From: Ruminococcus sp. FC2018 | GTDB lineage: Bacteria > Bacillota > Clostridia > Oscillospirales > Ruminococcaceae | Reading direction: 5' to 3' | Length of the DNA: 64,000 bases | NCBI RefSeq assembly: GCF_000621805.1 | Contig: NZ_JHXH01000003.1 | Coordinates: forward strand, 1 to 64,000 | Part shown: piece by piece, positions 27,902 to 37,108 of the stretch | Layout of the letters: each line of letters starts with the position of its first letter | Numbering within the stretch: position 1 is the stretch's first letter | Program-made: the position numbers and the translations under genes | The notes under the pieces: model-generated | Told to the model about the DNA's origin: nothing | What the model saw: the letters and a program-made list of their open reading frames with translations, nothing else | Database searches by the model: none

Positions 27902-27982
27902 TTATTTATGTTTTTTGCCTGTGATAAAAAGCATCATCAGACAAACTGCAAGTGCATATGCCCAGAATTTATGCTGTTTCAT
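27902..27982 (-). CDS. 26-residue membrane microprotein
   Basis: The 26-codon frame has a good ribosome site (AAAGGAGCGG) before ATG 27982, starts MKQHKFWAYALAVCLMML and ends TGKKHK. It has one hydrophobic helix of about 17 residues flanked by basic residues. It resembles short hypothetical proteins (FWA..., ending in TGxKHK) that I recall next to ABC systems in Firmicutes. It is 37 bp after the permease gene and before the operon terminator, suggesting an accessory subunit of the ABC transporter. Confidence 0.65.
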   Translation of the reverse strand: MKQHKFWAYALAVCLMMLFITGKKHK

Positions 27983-28019
27983 TAGTACCGCTCCTTTCAC
28001 TGTTTCATCAAGGCAATGA

Positions 28020-30317
28020 TCATTCCATGCCTTTGAGTACGCCGACCATATCTATCCGCTTGATGCGCTTTGAGAACATAAAGCCGACAAGCACTGACAC
28101 GCCCATAACAAACGCTGCTGCGAGCAGATATGTGTACCAGTGTATCCTGCACGGCCAGTCGATCGCATCGCCGTTTGAATCCATCATTGCCTGCAATGCC
28201 ACGCTGCCCAGCGGAGTGCCGAGGATAACGCCGATGACAGACAGCCACAGGTTCTGCGCAGAGATGAGCCTGCGTATCGCACGGCTCTGGAAACCAAGGA
28301 CTTTAAGCGTTGCGAATTCCTTTTCACGCTCGTTGAACGACAGGTTGCCCGAGTTATAAAGCACAACGATTATCAGCAGCAATGAAAAGAAGATCATAAA
28401 GTACACCAGAAGATCCATGACCTCCATGCTCTTGTCAAAGGCTTTTTTCAGATCGCTCATGCTGTGAACGGCGGTTATGTAGTCTCTGCCCTTTGCGCCC
28501 GAACAGTCGTCCTTTGAAACGAGCATTGACGGTCTGAATTCAAAGCCCTCTTTTTCGTAATCCTCACGAAGCATGGATATTCCCGTAACCGACGGGTGGC
28601 GGGAGATGAGACCTATCTCGCTCTCTATCCACTTGTCGCCCGTTGCGGTCTTCCAATAGACCTTGTCGCCGACTTTCAGTTTCAGCTTATCAGCCTGTTT
28701 CATTGTCAGAGCGACCTTACCCTTTTCAAGTGAGCCGATATTGAGGTCTCTGTCTGAGACTCTGAAAAGCTGCTTGCCCTCGGTGACCGCCAGCTTGCAG
28801 CTTATGATGTCATCAGAAACAGGGTGGGATTCGGCAGCAACAGATATCATATCCATTGCGACAAGTTCGCCGCCGAATTCTATCTGCAGCTGCTGTGCCT
28901 GTTCGAGTGTGCAATCATCTTTCAAAAGCACCTGCGTGTTGTAGTTCTGTATATCCTCAAAGTACCATTGGCGCACATATCCGACCGTGTCATACGCACC
29001 CAGACCGAGCGTCATAACGAGCATTCCCATCATCGTTCCGAATATGCCCATGACCGCACGCATCTTTGAACGGGAAACATCACGCAGATTGTAGCGTGCG
29101 TTGAAGCCGAGCTTTTTCCAGAAAGGCAGCTTTTCAAATACGCAGCTCTTTGCGGTCTTTGTAGCGGCAGGACGAAGTGCCTCCGAAGGATGTATCTTAA
29201 GTATCCTGCGGCAGCTCAGATATGCGGTAAGCGTGCAGACAAGGACTATCACCAATGACAGCACTATGCTCTTCATATCATAGCCTGCGCTCCAGTTCGG
29301 AACGGAGTAATACTCGCCGCCGAACATATCGACCATAAGCTTTCCGAGCGTGAAAATGCCGAGCAGTATGCCTGCTATACAGCCAAGCACCGATGACACG
29401 ATACTGAAACTCAGATAGTGAGCCATTATCTTTCGGTTTTTCATTCCCAGTGCATTGAGCGTGCCTATCTGCGTTCTCTGGCAAGCGACCATTCTTTTCA
29501 TCGTCGTTGTGATGACAAGCAGTGCTATTGCAACGAACACGCCCGAGAAGATATACGAAAAGCTGTCATGCTGGTCAAGCTCATCGGTGAGACGGTTGTA
29601 TCCGTCGATGCTCTTTCTGTCGCCGATAAAAGCATAGTTGCCGTCAAGCGCATCGGATATCTGACTTTCCAGCTTGAGCGGGTCGCCCTCGCAGGTGAAA
29701 ACTATCTGGTTGAAACTTTGCTTGTCCTGCGGCAGCACGCCGAGTGAAAAATACGCAAAGCCGATATTGTGAAAATCGGTGTCCGCATCGGTCGAGGCAC
29801 AGGCAAACTCGTATTCGGGAGTTATGACGAGTCCTTTTATTTCTTTTTCTATATCCTGTCCCGAAACATGAACGCTGAATTTGTCTCCGACTTTCAATCC
29901 CCATTTATCTGCAAAGCGGTAAAACAGCCACACGCCGCTTTCGTCACTCGGGTCATAGTCCTCGCCTTTCATCGTGTACGGTCTGGTAACGACGCTGTCG
30001 CTTTGGAAATAGCAGTATATCTCCGCAGAATTATGATCCTCGTCAGCCTTGCCGAGTGTCTGTGATCGCAGCTGAACATCGTTTACCTTATCAAGCTTTC
30101 TGACATTATCAGCTTGCTGCTGCGTCATATCGGCACCGTATATCCAACCGTCAGAAAAGTTAGTGCTTGAATTGAAATCCTTTCTCGCTTTCGTTCCGCC
30201 GATGACATTTGACTGAAAGCCTGTGTAACACCACATGGCAACGAGCGACAGCACAAAGATAGAAAAGAACTGTGCAAAGTTGCCCTTGATGTCACGAAGC
30301 ATCTTTCGCTTTAACAT
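28020..30317 (-). CDS. MacB/FtsX-type ABC permease
   Basis: The 765-residue permease has an N-terminal helix (about 15-33), an extracytoplasmic domain, three helices around 250-370, a second extracytoplasmic domain, and a C-terminal FtsX domain with three helices (about 635-755). The segment NEREKEFATLKVLGF is a typical FtsX cytosolic loop. It differs from the 904/750-residue pair and represents a second MacB-like type. It is 18 bp after its ATPase gene in the methyltransferase operon. Confidence 0.88.
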   Translation of the reverse strand: MLKRKMLRDIKGNFAQFFSIFVLSLVAMWCYTGFQSNVIGGTKARKDFNSSTNFSDGWIYGADMTQQQADNVRKLDKVNDVQLRSQTLGKADEDHNSAEIYCYFQSDSVVTRPYTMKGEDYDPSDESGVWLFYRFADKWGLKVGDKFSVHVSGQDIEKEIKGLVITPEYEFACASTDADTDFHNIGFAYFSLGVLPQDKQSFNQIVFTCEGDPLKLESQISDALDGNYAFIGDRKSIDGYNRLTDELDQHDSFSYIFSGVFVAIALLVITTTMKRMVACQRTQIGTLNALGMKNRKIMAHYLSFSIVSSVLGCIAGILLGIFTLGKLMVDMFGGEYYSVPNWSAGYDMKSIVLSLVIVLVCTLTAYLSCRRILKIHPSEALRPAATKTAKSCVFEKLPFWKKLGFNARYNLRDVSRSKMRAVMGIFGTMMGMLVMTLGLGAYDTVGYVRQWYFEDIQNYNTQVLLKDDCTLEQAQQLQIEFGGELVAMDMISVAAESHPVSDDIISCKLAVTEGKQLFRVSDRDLNIGSLEKGKVALTMKQADKLKLKVGDKVYWKTATGDKWIESEIGLISRHPSVTGISMLREDYEKEGFEFRPSMLVSKDDCSGAKGRDYITAVHSMSDLKKAFDKSMEVMDLLVYFMIFFSLLLIIVVLYNSGNLSFNEREKEFATLKVLGFQSRAIRRLISAQNLWLSVIGVILGTPLGSVALQAMMDSNGDAIDWPCRIHWYTYLLAAAFVMGVSVLVGFMFSKRIKRIDMVGVLKGME

Positions 30318-30335
30318 AACAAGACCTCCCCGTGC

Positions 30336-31043
30336 TTACCACTCTATGTCCTTGACGGACATCGGGGAGTCGTTAGTTTTTATCGACTTTATCTTGCCGT
30401 TTCGCATATGTATCACTCTGTTTGCACACTTTGCAATATCGGCGTTGTGTGTAACAAGTATGACCGTGTGACCGTCCTGAGTTGAGAGTTTTTGCAGCAT
30501 CTCAAGCACGATAAGACCTGTTTCCGAATCGAGTGCGCCCGTCGGCTCATCACCGAGAATTATCTTAGGATCTTTTGCGAGTGCTCTGGCTATCGAAACT
30601 CTCTGCTGCTGACCGCCCGACATCTGTGACGGGAACTTGTTTTTCTGGTCTGACAATCCGACCTTGTCAAGCATCTCGCCTGCATCGAGTGCATTCTTTT
30701 TGATATCCTTTACGAGTGCAACATTCTCATACGCAGTAAGTCCTGCGATAAGGTTGTAAAACTGAAAGATAAAGCCTATCGTATCGGCACGGTAGCTTGA
30801 AAGCTGCTTGTCGCTGAAGCCCGATATCTCCTGTCCGTCAACGATGACCTTGCCTTCTGTCGGCTGATCCATTCCGCCGAGCATATTCAGCACCGTCGAT
30901 TTTCCTGCACCCGAGCGGCCGAGTATCACCACAAACTCGCCCTGCTCTATCGTAAAGCTGACATGATCGACTGCGACCTGCATACCATCGCCCTTGCCGT
31001 ATGTTTTTACGACATCCTTGAATTCAACTGCTGTCTGTCCCAT
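30336..31043 (-). CDS. ABC ATPase (MacB type)
   Basis: The 235-residue ATPase has Walker A GRSGAGKS, a Q-loop (FIFQFYN), signature MSGGQQQR, Walker B IILGDEPT with GALDS, and H-loop VTHN. Its operon position, 12 bp after the hydrolase gene and 18 bp before the permease, shows that it energises the permease at 28020-30317. GGAGGAG precedes ATG 31043. Confidence 0.93.
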   Translation of the reverse strand: MGQTAVEFKDVVKTYGKGDGMQVAVDHVSFTIEQGEFVVILGRSGAGKSTVLNMLGGMDQPTEGKVIVDGQEISGFSDKQLSSYRADTIGFIFQFYNLIAGLTAYENVALVKDIKKNALDAGEMLDKVGLSDQKNKFPSQMSGGQQQRVSIARALAKDPKIILGDEPTGALDSETGLIVLEMLQKLSTQDGHTVILVTHNADIAKCANRVIHMRNGKIKSIKTNDSPMSVKDIEW

Positions 31044-31055
31044 TTTGCTCTCCTC

Positions 31056-32075
31056 CTATGATCCTGTTTGATTATTTTTTCTTCTGCTTTTCTCGTCCTC
31101 GATAAGTCCGATATAGTAGCATCTTATCAGATTCATTATCTCCTCAAATGCCGGTTTGCACCCGGGTATGAAATACTGAAGTGCATAGCAGTGATGCATA
31201 TCCTTTCCGACATGGATAACACACTCTGCACCTGCTTTTCTGAAGCTGTCTGCATAGCTCGGTGCAAAAGCGTAAAGCGCCTCTGCACTGCCGTAGTAAA
31301 AATGAGTCATTGGTGCATTCCTGAAATCGCCGTGTGCTGTCGCAAGATACTTTTCGGGGATGTCCCTGCCGTGCTGCATTATCTCTCGGGCGATATACAT
31401 ATAATCCTCGGGTATCATGATATCTGTTTTTGCAAGCCTGTGCAGAGCTTTTTTTTCCTCGTCCGTAACAGGTACGCTGCCGGGCGAAACAGGAATGAGC
31501 ATTCCCGGCATTGGTATGTTTTCACCGCCGTCATTCAGTTCGTTTATATATGTTATAAGATCAAGTATAAGTGCCGCACCCGACGAGAAACCGAGGAAAA
31601 CGATGTTCTGAGGCTCATAGCATTCAAGCATCAGCTTGTAGCACTCAAAAATCATCTGAACATTTTCGAGCATATCGTGCTCGTGACACATCGGATAGTA
31701 AGGAAACCATACATCTGTGCCGGTCTGCCTTGCTATCTTTGCACAAAGCCCGACGTCTTTGCTGTCCGAACCGAGTATCATTCCGCCGCCGAACACGAAC
31801 AGTATCGCTCTTTTCTTTCTGCGATCCTTTGAGTTGACCTCAAGGCAGTGATACTGCCCGAATATCATGTGATCGGTATAGTTCGCCTTTTTATCTGTCG
31901 GCATTGCGAACTGTCTTTTCTCGTTCATCTTTGCCGCCTTTTCAAGCACTTCCTGTTTTGTGCCCGAAAGCGAGTCCTTTATCTTCGCCGCTTTGACTAC
32001 AGCTTTTGTGAGCTTGTAAAGAACGCTCCATCTCGCATCGGGTGCAGCGACTACTCTGTCATTTGCATCAAACAT
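31056..32075 (-). CDS. Alpha/beta-hydrolase fold esterase-like protein
   Basis: The 339-residue protein has an oxyanion-hole motif like HGGG but with Phe (FVFGGGMILGS), and a nucleophile elbow GFSSGAAL (Ser in G-F-S-S-G). A late His in GKDMHHCY may complete the triad with an Asp. This is the hormone-sensitive-lipase/acetyl-esterase-like branch. ATG 32075 has AAAGGAAG at 9 bp and overlaps the methyltransferase gene by 8 bp, so the two are coupled. In the transport operon it may hydrolyse an imported or exported compound; the substrate is unknown. Confidence 0.8.
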   Translation of the reverse strand: MFDANDRVVAAPDARWSVLYKLTKAVVKAAKIKDSLSGTKQEVLEKAAKMNEKRQFAMPTDKKANYTDHMIFGQYHCLEVNSKDRRKKRAILFVFGGGMILGSDSKDVGLCAKIARQTGTDVWFPYYPMCHEHDMLENVQMIFECYKLMLECYEPQNIVFLGFSSGAALILDLITYINELNDGGENIPMPGMLIPVSPGSVPVTDEEKKALHRLAKTDIMIPEDYMYIAREIMQHGRDIPEKYLATAHGDFRNAPMTHFYYGSAEALYAFAPSYADSFRKAGAECVIHVGKDMHHCYALQYFIPGCKPAFEEIMNLIRCYYIGLIEDEKSRRKNNQTGS

Positions 32076-32679
32076 TCTCAGCACTTCCTTTCCTGCCAAT
32101 CACCAGAAACAGCGTGTCCTTTTCGCTTACCTTGGTGACTTCAAATCCTGCCTGCTGCATAAGCGCGCTTATCTGTTGTGCGGTGTAACGCTTCATGCAG
32201 GGCACTTTCTTTTCCCAGTCTATCTTCGGGTCGCCGTAATTGTTTATGACTGCAAAGCTGCCGCCCGCTCTGAGTGCTTTGAACACCTCGGCAAAACCCT
32301 TGGCGATGTCCTTCCAGAAAAACACCGTTTCAAACGCAGTGACACAGCTTATGCTGTCCGGCTTGAACGGCAGCTTTTCGGCACTGCCCTGCATTATCTT
32401 CACTCGCTTGCCAAGCTCGTCCTTGTTGACTTTTTTCGCTTTTCTCACGCTCTCGTCAGAGATGTCCAGACCGATAAGTTTAGCGCCGTCTGTCATTTTC
32501 AGCATACGCCTGATGTTGTATCCTCCGCCGCAGCCGATGTCGGCGATGTATCCCTCACTCGGCAGCCGGATCTGCTCAAATGCCCATTTAGCCATAGGCA
32601 GATGTTCCCTGTCCATGCTGACCAGCATCATTCGTCCGAGCAAGCCCTTGGGGTTTCCAAAATTGTCCGTAAAGCTCAT
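32068..32679 (-). CDS. Class I SAM-dependent methyltransferase
   Basis: The 203-residue protein has the SAM-binding motif I IADIGCGGGYN, an acidic motif II (IGLDIS), and a post-I region with GSAEKLPF, as in Methyltransf_11/UbiE-like enzymes. ATG 32679 has GGAGG at 8 bp; upstream ATGs overlap the box and are unlikely. It is the first gene of the operon methyltransferase, hydrolase, ABC ATPase, permease, microprotein (32679 to 27902). Substrate unknown. Confidence 0.85.
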   Translation of the reverse strand: MSFTDNFGNPKGLLGRMMLVSMDREHLPMAKWAFEQIRLPSEGYIADIGCGGGYNIRRMLKMTDGAKLIGLDISDESVRKAKKVNKDELGKRVKIMQGSAEKLPFKPDSISCVTAFETVFFWKDIAKGFAEVFKALRAGGSFAVINNYGDPKIDWEKKVPCMKRYTAQQISALMQQAGFEVTKVSEKDTLFLVIGRKGSAENV

Positions 32680-32700
32680 ATCAATACCTCCGCAATAGCA

Positions 32701-32752
32701 ATTAGTCATAACTAACCATTGTGATTTTATCACTTTATAAAGGCTTTGTCAA
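32701..32752 (-). promoter_or_regulatory. Promoter with box (site 2) for the methyltransferase operon
   Basis: On the minus strand TTGACA (32747-32752), a 17-bp spacer and TAAAAT (32724-32729) are followed by an inverted repeat at 32701-32716 (one half ATTAG on the plus strand, so one mismatch to GTTAG-N6-CTAAC). The box overlaps the expected start of transcription, as for a repressor. Confidence 0.85.
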
Positions 32753-32770
32753 TGCGGTTAATGCGAATTG

Positions 32771-32786
32771 GTTAGTTTTCACTAAC
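32771..32786. promoter_or_regulatory. GTTAG-N6-CTAAC box (site 3)
   Basis: A perfect inverted repeat, extended to GGTTAG / CTAACC. It lies about 20 bp upstream of the -35 of the methyltransferase promoter and about 70 bp upstream of the divergent TetR promoter. It could act jointly with site 2. Confidence 0.75.
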
Positions 32787-32853
32787 CTATTGTGAATAAT
32801 TGCTTTTGCGTTGTTGAAAGTTACAAAAGCTGTGCGTGTTTTATGTGCAGTGC

Positions 32854-32900
32854 TTGACAAATCACTATCAGCAGGATATACTGATAATCGGATTATCAGT
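32854..32900 (+). promoter_or_regulatory. Promoter and perfect operator of the TetR gene at 32929
   Basis: TTGACA (32854-32859), 17 bp, TATACT (32877-32882). A perfect palindrome with 10-bp arms (actgataatc / gattatcagt, 32880-32900) starts inside the -10 box, a classic TetR autoregulation site. Confidence 0.85.
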
Positions 32901-32928
32901 AACGCAGTTATCGAAAAGGAGGTATATT

Positions 32929-33555
32929 ATGTCAACACCCGATAAAAGCATCGACCCGAAGCTTCTTGAATGTGCTAAGAAAGAGTTCCTGAAAAACGGC
33001 TTTCTTAATGCTTCACTCAAAAGCATATGCGATGCTGCCGGCATCACGACAGGTGCGGTGTACAAACGCTATAAAGGCAAGGAGGAGCTGTTCTGTGCAG
33101 TCGTCGAACCGACAATAAAACAGCTGACTGAGTTTATAGCTGCACGGTCGGATGCGGATTTTGCGTCGATGAGCGATGCACAGATCGCAAGGTCGTGGAT
33201 GATGGACGAACCCGCAATGCTCGAGACCTTCAAGCTTATATGGAAACAGCGCCGGGGGTTCGTTCTTCTGCTCGATAAAAGCGCAGGCACTCGCTATGAG
33301 AATTTCCGGCACGATTTTGTTGAGATGATGAGCAAAACCTACGAGCTTATTTTCAGCGAGACCAGAAAGAGAGGTCTTGCACGGGCAGACCTTTCAGCAA
33401 AGGAACTTCATGTTCTGTGCTCGTCATTCTGGACATCGGTCTATGAGCCGTTCATTCACGCAATGACATGGGAAGAGATCGAAGTCCACTGCAGAGCGAT
33501 ATGCAGATTTTTTGACTGGCCAAAGGTCATCGGACTCACACGGAAAGGCGGATAA
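32929..33555 (+). CDS. TetR-family regulator of the adjacent ABC pair
   Basis: The 208-residue protein has an N-terminal HTH (residues 10-60, with ASLKSICDAAGITTGAVYKR) and a helical ligand-binding domain. ATG 32929 follows AAAGGAGG at 6 bp. It is 2 bp before the first exporter-fold ABC gene, so regulator and transporter are one operon under the palindromic operator at 32880-32900. It belongs to the same sub-family as the regulators at 43902, 56478 and 27103 (shared CAKKEFL..GF..ASL/M pattern). Confidence 0.9.
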   Translation: MSTPDKSIDPKLLECAKKEFLKNGFLNASLKSICDAAGITTGAVYKRYKGKEELFCAVVEPTIKQLTEFIAARSDADFASMSDAQIARSWMMDEPAMLETFKLIWKQRRGFVLLLDKSAGTRYENFRHDFVEMMSKTYELIFSETRKRGLARADLSAKELHVLCSSFWTSVYEPFIHAMTWEEIEVHCRAICRFFDWPKVIGLTRKGG

Positions 33556-33557
33556 AT

Positions 33558-35300
33558 ATGTTCAAAAAAGTCAAGCCCTATATGGGCAGTTACACTAAGT
33601 ACACATATCTTGCGGCGGCGTTTATGCTCACCGCCATAATCGCAAGTATGGTGCCTTACTATCTCGTTTACAGGATAATCAAACCGCTGACGGAAGGTGA
33701 AAGCGTCGGCGGAACATTCCTTGCGGCAAGCCTTGGAATCAGCGCCGTGTGCCTTGTGCTGCACGCTGTGCTTTATGTTCTCGGGCTGAAGTTTTCACAC
33801 ATCGCAGCTTACAACACACTTAAAAATCTCCGCTGCTCATTGCAGAGAAAAATGGAAAAGCAGCCGCTGGGAACGATACAGGAAAAAGGCAGCGGCAGGA
33901 TCAAAAAGCTGTTCACCGACGATATTGAGCAGGTCGAGCTGCTGCTTGCACACGCTATCCCCGAGGGCATTGCAAATCTCGGAATAGCCGTTATTGCGAT
34001 AATTTGTATGTTCTTTGTGGACTGGCGGCTTGCACTGCTGTCGCTCGGCTCTCTGCCGCTTGGTCTGTTTGCTATGGGAATGATGTTCAAGTCGGGAATG
34101 GCAAAGATGAACGACTACTACACAGCTGCGACAAAGATGAACAACACTATCATCGAGTATGTCAACGGTATGGAGGTCGTCAAGGTGTTCGGCCGTGACG
34201 GCGAGTCATACAAGCGTTATGAGACAGACATAAAATCATACCGTGATTTCACACTCGACTGGTACAGGATATGCTGGCCGTGGATGGCTCTTTACAGTGC
34301 CCTTATCCCTTGTGTTGCACTCGTGACCATTCCTGTCGGAACACTGCTGGTCATCAACGGTGTCTGCACGCTTGCAGACCTTGTTCTCGTTGTCTGCCTG
34401 TCACTTGCAGTAGGCATGCCGCTTCTGAAAGCGATGAACTTTGCAGGCAAATTCCCTCAGCTCAATTACAAAGTCGCCGAGATAGAAAAGGCAATGGAAG
34501 CTGAGCCTCTGAAAACGAAGGGCAACAAGTTCATTGGTAACGGCAGAGACATCTCGTTCAAAAATGTGTCTTTCGGATACAATGACGAAGAGGTCATACA
34601 CAACATCTCGCTCGACCTAAAGCAAGGCACGATGACCGCACTTGTCGGCGAATCGGGCAGCGGAAAATCCACTCTCGCAAAACTGCTGGTACACTACTAC
34701 GATATCGGCGGCGGCAGCATAACTATCGGCGGACAGGACATCACCGATATGAGCCTTGAAGCCCTCAACGAGCAGATATCCTATGTGTCGCAGGAGCAGT
34801 TCCTGTTCAACACGAGCCTTTACGAAAATATTTTGCTCGGCAACCCTGCGGCTTCTCGTGACCAGGTGTTAGTTGCAGCTAACCAAGCGCAGTGCGATGA
34901 ATTCCTGCAAAGACTGCCCGACGGTATTGACACAATGGCAGGCGACGGTGGAAAGCAACTCTCGGGCGGCGAACGCCAGCGCATCTCGCTTGCAAGAGCA
35001 CTGCTCAAAAATGCACCTATCATCGTGCTTGACGAGGCGACCGCATTCATCGACCCCGAGAACGAGGAAAAGATGAACGCCGCTATCGCTAACATCATCA
35101 AGGACAAGACGGTGCTTGTCATCGCACACCGCTTGCAGACTATCGTCAACGCTGACAAGATATGCGTGCTCCGTGACGGCGAACTTGTCGCTGCGGACAG
35201 GCACGAAAAACTTCTTGAAAGCTGTGAGGATTACAAAAAGCTGTGGGAGCTTTCGCAGGAACGCTCCGCATGGTCTATCGGAAATGAGGTGAAGGCATGA
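33558..35300 (+). CDS. Exporter-fold ABC half-transporter, subunit 1
   Basis: The 580-residue protein has six membrane helices in the first 300 residues and a nucleotide-binding domain with Walker A GESGSGKST (364-372), signature LSGGERQ (468-474), Walker B IIVLDEAT and the D-loop FIDPENE. It forms a heterodimer with the next gene, which overlaps it by 4 bp. The DPENE D-loop and the paired arrangement are like YbtPQ/IrtAB siderophore importers, which use an exporter fold for uptake, but drug export cannot be excluded from sequence. Confidence 0.88.
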   Translation: MFKKVKPYMGSYTKYTYLAAAFMLTAIIASMVPYYLVYRIIKPLTEGESVGGTFLAASLGISAVCLVLHAVLYVLGLKFSHIAAYNTLKNLRCSLQRKMEKQPLGTIQEKGSGRIKKLFTDDIEQVELLLAHAIPEGIANLGIAVIAIICMFFVDWRLALLSLGSLPLGLFAMGMMFKSGMAKMNDYYTAATKMNNTIIEYVNGMEVVKVFGRDGESYKRYETDIKSYRDFTLDWYRICWPWMALYSALIPCVALVTIPVGTLLVINGVCTLADLVLVVCLSLAVGMPLLKAMNFAGKFPQLNYKVAEIEKAMEAEPLKTKGNKFIGNGRDISFKNVSFGYNDEEVIHNISLDLKQGTMTALVGESGSGKSTLAKLLVHYYDIGGGSITIGGQDITDMSLEALNEQISYVSQEQFLFNTSLYENILLGNPAASRDQVLVAANQAQCDEFLQRLPDGIDTMAGDGGKQLSGGERQRISLARALLKNAPIIVLDEATAFIDPENEEKMNAAIANIIKDKTVLVIAHRLQTIVNADKICVLRDGELVAADRHEKLLESCEDYKKLWELSQERSAWSIGNEVKA

Positions 35301-37033
35301 TAGGACTTATACACCGTATGCTCGCAGCATCGGGCAATTACAAGGGCAGGATATACGGAGCTTTCGTTCTGGCATTTTTCAAGGACTTGCTGATGAAAGC
35401 ACCGATAGTCGTTTCGTATTTTATCATCACTGCCTTTATCGACGGTGAGATAACAAAGACGGCCTGCATCTATGCGGCTGTCGCACTCGTGGTGAGCGTT
35501 GCTGTTCAGGCGATACTCCAGAACTGCTCGGACAGGCTTCAGTCTGCGGCAGGATATATGATATTTGCAGATATGCGAATGAAACTCGGAAATCATCTCA
35601 GGCGAATGCCTATGGGCTATTTCACCGAGGGCAACATCGGAAAGATAAGCTCCGTGCTTTCGACGGACATGGTATTTATCGAGGAAAACTGCATGTCAAC
35701 TATTGCCGATATGATGAGCTATCTGTGCTCGCAGGCAATAATGGTGATATTCATGTTCATCTTCGATATACGCCTTGGCATCACCTCGCTGATAATTTCG
35801 CTCATTATGCTTTTCATCGGTGAGAAGATGAAGACGAGCACGCTCAAACATTCGGCAGAAAGGCAGAGTGCAAGCGAAAAGGTCACCGAGTCTGTCATTG
35901 ATTTCACCGAGGGCATCGGTCTGATAAAAAGCTATAACATAGTCGGTGAAAAGTCCCGTGAGCTTACAAACAGCTTCGAGGAGAACTGCAAGGTGAACAT
36001 AGGCTTTGAGCGTCAGCAGGAGCCTTGGCAGATCTCGATAAACCTCACCTATGCACTCGGCACGATCGCAGTGTTCGGGCTGTGTGCGCTGTTGTATCAC
36101 TATGGTGTGATGCCTGTCAATTACTTTGTCGGCATACTGCTTTTCCTGTTCGACCTGTTCATTCCGATGAAGTCGTTTTACGGGCAGATTGCAAGACTCA
36201 CCGTGATGAGTGCCTGCATGGACAGGATAGAGGAAGTTTTTGATGCTCCCGAGCTTGACGACACCGGAACGAGCACCGATGCAGACAGCTCTGCACCCGA
36301 GATAGAATACAGAAATGTCACTTTTGCATACGACAAGAAAGACGTTCTTCATGACATTTCATTCACCGCCGACAAAGGCGAGATGATAGCGCTCGTCGGT
36401 CCGTCCGGCGGAGGAAAATCGACTATCGCAAGTCTGCTTGCAAGGCTTTGGGATATACAGTCGGGCGAGATACGCCTGCGTGGAACGGATATCCGTGATA
36501 TGCCGCTTTCTGCACTGCTCGATAACATCAGCATGGTCTTTCAGCGTGTGTATCTGTTTGCAGATACAGTGTATAACAACATCGCACTCGGCAGACCGAC
36601 AGCGACCCGTGAGGAAGTCATCGAGGCTGCAAAAAAGGCACGCTGCTATGATTTCATAATGCAGCTGCCCGACGGTTTTGACACCGTTATCGGTGAGGGC
36701 GGCACATCGCTCTCGGGCGGTCAGGCGCAGAGAATTTCTATCGCACGGTGCATTCTCAAAGACTCCCCTATCGTTATCCTCGACGAAGCGACAGCGAGCG
36801 TTGACGCAGACAACGAAAGCTATATACAGGAAGCTATCTCCGAGCTTTGCAAGGGCAAAACGCTCATCGTCATCGCACACCGTCTCAACACTATAGAAAA
36901 CGCCGACAAGATACTTGTCATTTCGGGCGGAAAGCTCGCCGAGCAGGGCACGCACAGCGAGCTGATGCAAAAGGGCGGTATCTACTGCGGCTTTGTGAAA
37001 AGGCGGCAGCAGGCTGCGATGTGGAAAATGTGA
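35297..37033 (+). CDS. Exporter-fold ABC half-transporter, subunit 2
   Basis: The 578-residue partner of the preceding protein has six helices to about residue 310, Walker A GPSGGGKST (368-376), a modified signature LSGGQAQR, Walker B IVILDEAT and D-loop ASVDADNE. It starts at an ATGA overlap with the first gene, so expression is coupled. A terminator follows within 10 bp. No GTTAG box precedes this operon; control is by the co-encoded TetR. Confidence 0.88.
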   Translation: MIGLIHRMLAASGNYKGRIYGAFVLAFFKDLLMKAPIVVSYFIITAFIDGEITKTACIYAAVALVVSVAVQAILQNCSDRLQSAAGYMIFADMRMKLGNHLRRMPMGYFTEGNIGKISSVLSTDMVFIEENCMSTIADMMSYLCSQAIMVIFMFIFDIRLGITSLIISLIMLFIGEKMKTSTLKHSAERQSASEKVTESVIDFTEGIGLIKSYNIVGEKSRELTNSFEENCKVNIGFERQQEPWQISINLTYALGTIAVFGLCALLYHYGVMPVNYFVGILLFLFDLFIPMKSFYGQIARLTVMSACMDRIEEVFDAPELDDTGTSTDADSSAPEIEYRNVTFAYDKKDVLHDISFTADKGEMIALVGPSGGGKSTIASLLARLWDIQSGEIRLRGTDIRDMPLSALLDNISMVFQRVYLFADTVYNNIALGRPTATREEVIEAAKKARCYDFIMQLPDGFDTVIGEGGTSLSGGQAQRISIARCILKDSPIVILDEATASVDADNESYIQEAISELCKGKTLIVIAHRLNTIENADKILVISGGKLAEQGTHSELMQKGGIYCGFVKRRQQAAMWKM

Positions 37034-37040
37034 GAAACAA

Positions 37041-37075
37041 AATATCCGCAGGGTTTTGAAAGCTCTGCGGATATT
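37041..37075. terminator. Bidirectional terminator
   Basis: An 11-bp stem (aatatccgcag / ctgcggatatt) lies between the convergent ABC operon (ends 37033) and the ATC-hydrolase-family gene (ends 37109). Confidence 0.8.
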
Positions 37076-37108
37076 CCGTTATGTTAGGGTAGGTTGGTGA
37101 TAGCTGTT

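Noticed and set aside
33558-37033. Multidrug exporter as a firm call for the ABC pairs
   Set aside because: Exporter fold is clear, but direction and substrate cannot be read from sequence; the iron-linked context favours import for the box-controlled pairs.
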